Below are positions 57,388-64,000 of a DNA stretch of 64,000 nucleotides, piece after piece; position 1 is the first letter of the stretch; the number at the start of each line of letters is the position of its first letter. Location: NCBI GenBank assembly GCA_031414805.1, contig JANOQJ010000006.1, positions 1 to 64,000 of the forward strand, written 5' to 3'. This DNA comes from JAAFIW01 sp031414805 (GTDB lineage: Bacteria > Pseudomonadota > Gammaproteobacteria > Burkholderiales > Burkholderiaceae_C). The notes under the pieces are model-generated. The model ran no database searches. It was not told where the DNA came from and was given only the letters and a program-made list of their open reading frames with translations. The position numbers and the translations under genes are program-made.

Positions 57388-60300
57388 TCAATCCCTAAAA
57401 ATTTCGCGCCACGACAAACGACCTTTAATGGTGCCACCACAAGCGATGCCAGTGGAACCGATACCACTGCTGCCACCGGTTACTGTTTTACCTGAGGTGC
57501 AAGGTGGCAAAGGAGGCTCCAAGCAATTTGGTCCAATGCAGCAGGAATTGCCGTCGCAAAACCGCAGCTCTTCCGGTCCGCCACCCGCAGCTGGCGTAAA
57601 CAGTGTGCTGCCGTCTGTTCGTTTGATGCTGCCAACCGTAGGCGCACCACCTCCGCCCAAAAACAGCGGTGTGGTGGGAACACCCACATTGAGTTTGATG
57701 GAGCTGACCGATACACCACTGAGCCTGTCAGCCGCATTGCTTAATCCGTCGTTATTCACATCAATCAGGTCCAGCTCAATGCGGCCACCGGTAAATGGAC
57801 TGACGAAGTTAAGGTAACCCTCTCCACCAGCGGTGCACTGGTCGGTAACCGGATATAGAGAAGAAACCATTAACGCTGGCACGATGGCTGGGATTATTTG
57901 CGAGCGAACGACGATTCTCTCGCCCGGCGAAATGGCTGAATTAAGATCAATATACCAGCCCCGCCTACCCAACATGTCACCCGCAGTAGCAGTTGCAAAT
58001 ACACGAACAGTTTGCCCGGCAACAGAGCCCGTTGTTGCAATGGGGCGTTCTCGGAGGCTGGCTCGATTAACAATTGGAGTGGCAGCTGCAGTCAGATCAT
58101 CCGTAATGCCGTACCAACTTTGAATCTGCGTGTTGCCAGAGTCTCCAGATTGAAAATAAGAGCCAGTTCCAAAAAAGACGAAAACTTTATCCTTTGTCGG
58201 ACTGCCAGTGGCCGTATCCTTCCTGACAGAGACTGGCGCAGTGATCGGTTGAGGTTGGCTGGCTGCGTTTATGGCTGTGAATAAGGGTAGGCCTGCAAAG
58301 CTCACGGCCCATGCGGCGGGTGAAGCAGCTCTAATATCAAATTTCCAGACATTGCCCTTCAAATCGCCAGCGTATACGTAGTCTGCTGTGCCGTTTCCAT
58401 CGCCATCTGCCCACGCAGCGCCGGCCAAACCATTGTCTCCACCCACCCCTGTGTCAATCGTTCGGACCTCCGACAGCGTGCCATTCGGATTGAGAATAAA
58501 AATATACAAAACCGCTCGCCCGCTCGTGCTGTTATACCCATTGCCGACCAGCAATCCCATCTTTCCATTGTTCAGCAACGCCATAACAGGTCGACTTATC
58601 ATCAATCCCAGCCCATTATCCGAAATTGCTGCCGACGTAATGGTACCTGTGGTGGTACCGCCTATAGGCGTATATTCCCATGTGAGTGTGGGTATCGTCG
58701 TGCTGGGGTCGATAGAAAATACTCCCTTACCGCCTCTGCCCAGCTGGCTGTAGATGTATTTTTTACTGTTTGATTCAAGAATTTTGAAACCAACCTGTAC
58801 GTCGCCATCCACAAAGTATTCATGGTTAGTAGAATAATTAGGCGCTGTTAAATTTTTCAACCTCGGAATAACTTGGTTTGGAACGAAGGCAAATTTTTCA
58901 GCTCCGCTGGCGCCATCAAAAACATGCAGCATACCGTCGTTTGCACCAACATAGAGATTTTTGCTTTCAGGCTCATAAGTCGGCGAGGAATGAATAATAT
59001 CTCCCAAAATAGAAGCCCGATTTCTGAGCGTACCTCCATTCACAACCTCTCGGGATTTGTCGCCCCGAATGTATCTATAAGTGTCATCATTAACAAGCAA
59101 GGTTCTATCACTTATTGGCAACGAAGAGTACGCTGTTGCACTGGTATCAACGACACCCGCCGATGTATTCATGTAAATTTTCCGACTGTTCCATAATGGC
59201 AGTTCTTCATTTGCACGCCATACACTGGCAGCCCCGATACCGCTCAGTGTAATGGGAAAGGCAAGAACGTTTCCAGTCCAATCCACCGGCACGAACGACG
59301 CCTGATAAATTCGCGTATCGCCCGCTATACGGCCACTGTTTGACGCAACGTTGCTGGCACTGGTGGCGTTTGCTGCCGCGGCTGCGAAAGCGTTTCGAAG
59401 CGAATCCTTTAGTTTGGTGGGGTTCTGCACGAAGAAGTAAGCATCAGGCACGCCGTCACCGTCTTTGTCCCACTCGCTGACTAGATCAGGCTGGCCATTT
59501 ACCGCAGGGGCGGTTTCCTCGAAGCCGCCCCACTTAGCGGCATACCACATCGGGTCTTTCAAAAAGGTAGCGGCGTTGGCTGTGCTGCTGAAAGTGAAAG
59601 TCTGGATACTAATACTCGTGCTCGGGGTTGTCCCGGTTGTTGTCGGAAGGCTAGGCGCGATGGCTCCTAAAAAGGGTAAGCGGTAGCAGTCATCTTGGTA
59701 CGGCCGGGCAGGGAGTACCGGAACGGGCATGATTGGTTCGCAATACCCAGGGCTGCGGCCTGGAGGTACATTCAAAAAATATGGTCTTGAATTAAATTGA
59801 CTATCCGGAGTTGGAGGAGTCGTAGTTGGATTTTCACTTTCATCTTGAACTACCAGATAAATACCGTCGCGATTGCTACCGGAAACCACATAACCTATTC
59901 GATGGAAAGCGCCACCCGCCTGATAAATAGGATTCAGAACGACTTCTAGCGTGTTATTTGCATTGGCCGTGACTGTGTATTCAACGATTGCATCCATATC
60001 ATGGTCATTTCCTTGCTCCACGTCTTCAAAGTTGATGCGGAATTTGGCCTGATATCGGCCACCATTAATGCTAGCATCATAATCAGCCCATGTGGATGTT
60101 GCCAGTGTCGGTGAGCCGGAGTTGGCAATGCTTTCCACATAAAAGTCCACAATTTGATTGGTCGGCTGGTAAGAGCCTTTAGCATTGTTAATACTAAATC
60201 CAGCAACTGATTTAGCGAAAGGAACAATATTTATGCTTTTGCCATTGGGAAGCTTGGCCTCAATTTTCGGAAGTGGCGATGCCAGCGCCACAAATAAGTT

Positions 60301-62016
60301 ATTCACGGTTTGAGTGCCTTGCAGCGAAGTGTGCAGGTCGTGTATCTTGGCATAGTGCGCGACCGATGAGGCGTAGTAACCACCCTGCTTGGTGGGTTCC
60401 TCTGGCGCGAGTCCACGTATGGAACCTAAGGAGATAACGTTCTTCGCGGTAGGTGCAGTATCCGAAGCAGTGCCAATTGATTCGCCAATAAATCTGGCGC
60501 CCGTTACGTTGGCGCCCTCCACCCCAGATATTTGGTTGGCAATCGTTAAAACATTCAAGTTTTCGGTGACGCCGGTAATGATATTACGTTTGCTATTAAG
60601 AGTTCCAGTAAATGAAGATGGAAATGCGACGCCGGGTAGCTGATCAGAGTCGTATGAGGTGTTGGTGTCCGATATAGTTAAAATATTAGCCTTAGCACAG
60701 TATGGTGCTTTGGCCGTGCTGGCTGAGCTGTAGGGGTTGTCCCAGGTGGCGATTGGTAAACCCACTTGAGTATCGATTGTTGTGCCTCTGCTATTGTATT
60801 CTGTGGTTGCACTGCCTGCGCCCGCGAAATAGCGCACTGCTTCGTACATCAACTCTGCAACCGGATTACCCCAGTCAACATATTCACCCTCGTTGGCAGC
60901 TCGGTTTCCAATGGCATTTTTGTAGATTTGATCGGTTCGGCCATTATTAAAATCGCGGATACGCAAATTGTTGATAGTATTGACAATAACCGCCGACGCA
61001 GAAATGAATTGACCATTTGCTTGATCCACCTCCTGCTTGAAAGAGCTAACGACTTTGCGCAGGCGTCCGCCGGCAAAATTATTGTCGTAGCTGCCGGTCA
61101 TCAAGCCAAACAAAAGACTTTCGTTCTCGCCGAAGTCATGCAAAGTGCCTACCGGCTTGTATGCTCCAGTTGGGTAAAGCTTGCAACCAGCGTTAAAGGT
61201 GGACGTACAGACTGCCACCCGCACGGTTCGGTCTGTACGGGTACCACCGTGAGAACCATCTAGTACGGGTCGTTCTTTTGAAGCCCATTCCCATACCCGT
61301 TTGTTGGAGTTGAGTACGGTAGATATCAATGGCGGCAAATTGCTGCAAGTATCAAGTGTGAGGCAATTGGTACCGGAGTTTGCCGTGAGATTTCCAAAGA
61401 AATGCCTTCTGTTTGTGGTGGGCAAGGCAAGCGGTGTGTAGCTGGTGATATCGTATTTGTCAACAGCCACGCTGGTGTATTCTTTTGCCCAGGAATGCGC
61501 ATCTTGGGGAATATAAGCACGCCGCAAAACAGTTTGAGATGCACTATCTGTATCTCGCATGCCACCGTACAACACCACGCGCAGTGCATCGATGCGGCTT
61601 GTGGTGGCATAGTTCAGCCAGTTGCCCGACCATTGCCCGCTACAGGTCTTTAGCGCACCAGAAGCTGCGCCAACTGGCGTAAAAAGGTCTGCATTGGTTG
61701 AGCCATTGTTGTGGGTGTAGCACAAATTGGAATCAAACAAGCCCAAATACGTGATAGCGGGTTTGAACCGAATATCCAGCGTGCCGTCTCCATCGATGTC
61801 GCTGGCATCGTTGTACGCCTCGTAAAACAGTCGATGGTCTCGCCCCATCGCGAGCATGACCATGGCCTTCGCTGCTGGCTGAACGGTGAGCGGTGCGTTG
61901 GGAATTGTGACAGCGCTGGTGCTGACGGCAGCCACCAACGATACGCCAAGCAGAGCCAGGCGGAGGCTTTGAGCCACGCGTACCCCACGAGGAAAGATTT
62001 TGTTAAAGATATACAT
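57388..62016 (-). CDS. pilY1: PilY1, pilus tip adhesin / assembly factor
   Basis: A 1542-residue secreted protein. A signal peptide (about residues 12-36) precedes a von Willebrand-like N-terminal part with a calcium-type loop DIDGDGTLDI. The C-terminal 550 residues are the conserved PilC/PilY1 beta-propeller, recognised by GDIIHSSPTY and YVGANDGMLHVFDG. A second calcium-type loop, DVNNDGLSNAADRL, begins near residue 1419. It promotes pilus extension, adhesion and surface sensing, and needs the minor pilins for export. AGAGG precedes the ATG. Confidence 0.95.
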   Translation of the reverse strand: MYIFNKIFPRGVRVAQSLRLALLGVSLVAAVSTSAVTIPNAPLTVQPAAKAMVMLAMGRDHRLFYEAYNDASDIDGDGTLDIRFKPAITYLGLFDSNLCYTHNNGSTNADLFTPVGAASGALKTCSGQWSGNWLNYATTSRIDALRVVLYGGMRDTDSASQTVLRRAYIPQDAHSWAKEYTSVAVDKYDITSYTPLALPTTNRRHFFGNLTANSGTNCLTLDTCSNLPPLISTVLNSNKRVWEWASKERPVLDGSHGGTRTDRTVRVAVCTSTFNAGCKLYPTGAYKPVGTLHDFGENESLLFGLMTGSYDNNFAGGRLRKVVSSFKQEVDQANGQFISASAVIVNTINNLRIRDFNNGRTDQIYKNAIGNRAANEGEYVDWGNPVAELMYEAVRYFAGAGSATTEYNSRGTTIDTQVGLPIATWDNPYSSASTAKAPYCAKANILTISDTNTSYDSDQLPGVAFPSSFTGTLNSKRNIITGVTENLNVLTIANQISGVEGANVTGARFIGESIGTASDTAPTAKNVISLGSIRGLAPEEPTKQGGYYASSVAHYAKIHDLHTSLQGTQTVNNLFVALASPLPKIEAKLPNGKSINIVPFAKSVAGFSINNAKGSYQPTNQIVDFYVESIANSGSPTLATSTWADYDASINGGRYQAKFRINFEDVEQGNDHDMDAIVEYTVTANANNTLEVVLNPIYQAGGAFHRIGYVVSGSNRDGIYLVVQDESENPTTTPPTPDSQFNSRPYFLNVPPGRSPGYCEPIMPVPVLPARPYQDDCYRLPFLGAIAPSLPTTTGTTPSTSISIQTFTFSSTANAATFLKDPMWYAAKWGGFEETAPAVNGQPDLVSEWDKDGDGVPDAYFFVQNPTKLKDSLRNAFAAAAANATSASNVASNSGRIAGDTRIYQASFVPVDWTGNVLAFPITLSGIGAASVWRANEELPLWNSRKIYMNTSAGVVDTSATAYSSLPISDRTLLVNDDTYRYIRGDKSREVVNGGTLRNRASILGDIIHSSPTYEPESKNLYVGANDGMLHVFDGASGAEKFAFVPNQVIPRLKNLTAPNYSTNHEYFVDGDVQVGFKILESNSKKYIYSQLGRGGKGVFSIDPSTTIPTLTWEYTPIGGTTTGTITSAAISDNGLGLMISRPVMALLNNGKMGLLVGNGYNSTSGRAVLYIFILNPNGTLSEVRTIDTGVGGDNGLAGAAWADGDGNGTADYVYAGDLKGNVWKFDIRAASPAAWAVSFAGLPLFTAINAASQPQPITAPVSVRKDTATGSPTKDKVFVFFGTGSYFQSGDSGNTQIQSWYGITDDLTAAATPIVNRASLRERPIATTGSVAGQTVRVFATATAGDMLGRRGWYIDLNSAISPGERIVVRSQIIPAIVPALMVSSLYPVTDQCTAGGEGYLNFVSPFTGGRIELDLIDVNNDGLSNAADRLSGVSVSSIKLNVGVPTTPLFLGGGGAPTVGSIKRTDGSTLFTPAAGGGPEELRFCDGNSCCIGPNCLEPPLPPCTSGKTVTGGSSGIGSTGIACGGTIKGRLSWREIFRD

Positions 62017-62025
62017 TTTTGCCTC

Positions 62026-62595
62026 TTAAAGCGAAGTCGCGTAGATAGACTGAACCATGACCGTTGCAGCTCGACCATTTGCTGGTGTGGCGCGTGCAGT
62101 CACGCGGTAGCGTTTGCAAGTTGGTGCAGAGCTGGGGTCAATACCGCAGGGAAAGGAACCGCCCAAGTATTCAACGAAATACTCGGGCTGTATGCTGATA
62201 GTGGTGGAGCTGCCTACGGAAATGCTCGAACCGGGGGTCCAACTTGCAAATGAGGAACTAAGCCATCTTGGGGTAGAAGATGCGATGGGTGCGCCGCAGG
62301 TCATGAGCTGAACGGGCGCACCCATCATGGTGCACGGGTCGCCTGCGAGCGGGTCGGGCTGACCGGCAGACTCAATGAGTATCTCTGCTTGGCGAAGCGC
62401 TGCCTCAGTGGCCTGCAAGGCCAGGGTGCGATCGTATGTTTGCGAAACCATCTTTTCCTGGCTGCTTACAAGCCTGACGGCTGCCAAACTCAACAAAGTC
62501 ATCACGACCAGCAAAATTAGGGAGATAACCAAAGCAACGCCGCGCGAGCGCTGGGGCTTGTATGTCTGACAATAAAGCATAGCATTTGTTTTCAT
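62026..62595 (-). CDS. pilX: PilX, type IV minor pilin
   Basis: A 189-residue prepilin-like protein. The N-terminus has RSRGVALVISLILLVVMTLL with the cleavage after G19; mature position 5 lacks the usual Glu, as is common in PilX. Four cysteines lie in the C-terminal domain. It belongs to the fimU-pilVWXY1E cluster and overlaps pilW by ATGA. Confidence 0.92.
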   Translation of the reverse strand: MKTNAMLYCQTYKPQRSRGVALVISLILLVVMTLLSLAAVRLVSSQEKMVSQTYDRTLALQATEAALRQAEILIESAGQPDPLAGDPCTMMGAPVQLMTCGAPIASSTPRWLSSSFASWTPGSSISVGSSTTISIQPEYFVEYLGGSFPCGIDPSSAPTCKRYRVTARATPANGRAATVMVQSIYATSL

Positions 62596-63758
62596 AACTT
62601 TAATTTCGTCTCACGACTGCGCAGGCTGATGACAGAAACTGTGCGTCGTTCCAGTGGCAGGCCGTCGGTTCCCACTACATCGGGGCTGCGAAACGTCAAC
62701 GCGACACGGGCCGCAACCACTTCCTTGATATTTGCTTCGGTCCAGGCTCCGCTGGCAGCAGCAAAAATGGCGTCATCTGCATTAATCCAGGCTGTCGCCA
62801 AATCTAACCCCGATGCGGCGTCTTTGTCGCGAACCAGGTATTGAATTTGCATATCGTGAACATCCGTTACCATTTCGCGCGCCTCGGTTGTCTGGACATT
62901 AACCCCAGCTACCATTCTCCTCACCTGTGCCAATCGATACAGTGCGCGGCGATTGTTCGTTCCAATTCCGATATACCAAAACCCAGGGTCGTACTTGGTT
63001 ACGAAACCGCCCGGGGAGAATTGCTTACTTACCGTTCCGGTGCAATTGGCCGGTTGTGGCCAGCCAAGGTTGCTCTTGCAGTTATTGGTTGGCACCACGG
63101 CGCTGTGTTCAATCGTCTTCGCTGCTGTCGACACTGCCCACACCTCAAAGATCGCTGCTGACGCTGAATCACAAGCCAATACAACATCGTTCGCGGCGTA
63201 CCGGGCTACAGAATCAAGCGTAATAGCTGTTGTGGCGGTGTTGTGTGCCTGAATAGTTCTAAGGTCTGAATCGTCCATTTGGGCTCTCAGGACCGATACG
63301 GCGTCAGTGCCCACGACTCGCTGCCCAAGCGCTGTACCGAAACTGACACTACCCCCTACAACCGTGCTCTCAAATCCCACCAGAGTTCCACTGTTCCAGT
63401 CGGCCCACCAAGGTGATATTGTGGGCGGAACAAGGTCCGTGCGTACAACATTGGCAACAGCCTTGGTGCCGCAAGGATTGGTACCCGCTTCACGCAGCTC
63501 ACGCGCCATTTGTTCGAATGCAAACCTTGCGCTCTCCTGCATTCGCGCAAGATTTTCAGTGGATCTGAAACTTTGCTGTGTTGAGGTGTAGACACTTAAA
63601 ATGCCACCAATTAAAAAAATACCTAATACCAGTGCAACCAGCAATTCAATGAGTGACAACCCTGAACTGACCGCTCGCCGAACTGATTGACGGCTGGGAG
63701 TATTGTTGTGCATGACAGAGTATTTTAAAAAATGACTAGACATAACCATATGGCTCAT
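62592..63758 (-). CDS. pilW: PilW, type IV minor pilin
   Basis: A 388-residue large minor pilin. The prepilin motif is SSGLSLIELLVALVLGIFLI with cleavage after G33 and Glu at mature position 5. ATG 63758 overlaps the pilV stop as ATGA, which favours this start; ATG 63713 would give a shorter leader. The long C-terminal domain carries the paired cysteines (NPCGTK, VLACDS, NNCKSN). Confidence 0.92.
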   Translation of the reverse strand: MSHMVMSSHFLKYSVMHNNTPSRQSVRRAVSSGLSLIELLVALVLGIFLIGGILSVYTSTQQSFRSTENLARMQESARFAFEQMARELREAGTNPCGTKAVANVVRTDLVPPTISPWWADWNSGTLVGFESTVVGGSVSFGTALGQRVVGTDAVSVLRAQMDDSDLRTIQAHNTATTAITLDSVARYAANDVVLACDSASAAIFEVWAVSTAAKTIEHSAVVPTNNCKSNLGWPQPANCTGTVSKQFSPGGFVTKYDPGFWYIGIGTNNRRALYRLAQVRRMVAGVNVQTTEAREMVTDVHDMQIQYLVRDKDAASGLDLATAWINADDAIFAAASGAWTEANIKEVVAARVALTFRSPDVVGTDGLPLERRTVSVISLRSRETKLKL

Positions 63759-64000
63759 AGCCGAGACTGGATTTCAATAACCTGTTCGGCCAATCCACCT
63801 GCTTTGCTGTCGTCCCAGCGCAGACGAACCGTACAAATATAGCTGTCGTTACAAGTAATGGCACCGCAGGTGGTGGTGTCCGTAGCGACGCCCATAGTGT
63901 CTCGCGCACTGCCAATCCAGTCACGCATATTGTTCTGCGCTAAAGTTACGCCGCTAAAACCAGCGGGACCGCAGACGTATCCGGTGTTATAACTGCCGCC
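63755..64000 (-). CDS. pilV: PilV, type IV minor pilin, C-terminal part only
   Basis: The gene is cut by the right edge of the window; 81 residues are visible, beginning GGSYNTGYVCGPAGFSG. The ending CTVRLRWDDSKAGGLAEQVI and the disulfide-type cysteines fit the C-terminus of PilV. Its TGA stop overlaps the pilW ATG, so the reading frame is certain even though the start is not seen. Confidence 0.85.
   Translation of the reverse strand, partial: GGSYNTGYVCGPAGFSGVTLAQNNMRDWIGSARDTMGVATDTTTCGAITCNDSYICTVRLRWDDSKAGGLAEQVIEIQSRL

Overview
The window looks like chromosomal DNA of a betaproteobacterium of the family Comamonadaceae, most like Rhodoferax or Polaromonas. The evidence is the protocatechuate 4,5-cleavage gene order, a NuoEF-type formate dehydrogenase, the co-directional rib-nusB / ybgC-tolQRA / pil blocks, and above all the very dense short interspersed repeats. 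No rRNA, tRNA, CRISPR array, integrase or complete insertion sequence was seen. Coding is dense, and most starts are supported by AAGGAG-like sites or ATGA overlaps.

Layout. (1) 82-4416: protocatechuate 4,5-cleavage pathway (ligK, ligI, ligA, ligB, ligC), cut by the left edge. (2) 4784-6681: an ABM-fold protein overlapping a B12-type radical SAM protein. (3) 6842-11218: a 2Fe-2S ferredoxin, a glutamine-synthetase-family ligase and a single-component Rieske oxygenase, divergent from a GntR/FCD regulator with a candidate operator between them; probably a catabolic operon feeding the ring-cleavage genes. (4) 11408-13956: two multispanning membrane proteins (DUF2157 and DUF4401/GDYXXLXY) bracketed by two copies of a methyltransferase 3' end. 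(5) 13979-19379: a lipid or envelope module (methyltransferase, DUF6463, DUF2867, desaturase, NAD-dependent epimerase, DCC protein) and a GbsR/MarR regulator, with the same operator in front of the regulator and of the operon. (6) 19480-22725: a decayed accessory strip with a hypothetical membrane protein, a parD with a truncated parE, a GST fragment, vapBC and an intact GST. (7) 22970-32412: a PI-PLC-like protein, a two-domain DUF4394 lipoprotein, cysC, and a type I secretion system (TolC-like, HlyD-like, ABC). (8) 32570-38207: formaldehyde/formate oxidation (fghA, fused NuoE-NuoF subunit, fdsA). (9) 38663-45736: a lipoprotein, a pseudogene strip and a 1726-residue FG-GAP repeat protein. (10) 46167-64000: an 18-kb block all on the minus strand: nadV/nadM-Nudix, tolA-tolR-tolQ-ybgC, an aminotransferase, nusB-ribH-ribB-ribE-ribD, and pilE-pilY1-pilX-pilW-pilV, with pilV cut by the right edge.

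The most unusual property is repeat traffic through genes. At least seven families are present, called A-G here. Family A, with core CTGCTTGAGCAG, occurs about 20 times in 49 kb and is often translated in frame as a peptide of the type ALxxTAQAAIKxIA. Members of A, C, E and G form internal loops, linkers, N-termini or C-termini of the Rieske oxygenase, ferredoxin, GntR regulator, both formate dehydrogenase subunits, NusB, the DCC protein, the epimerase, the desaturase and the TolC-like protein. This resembles the protein-invading palindromic elements known from Rickettsia. The second lead is the Rieske oxygenase / glutamine-synthetase-like ligase / ferredoxin operon beside the protocatechuate genes, which suggests a glutamylation-dependent aromatic pathway.
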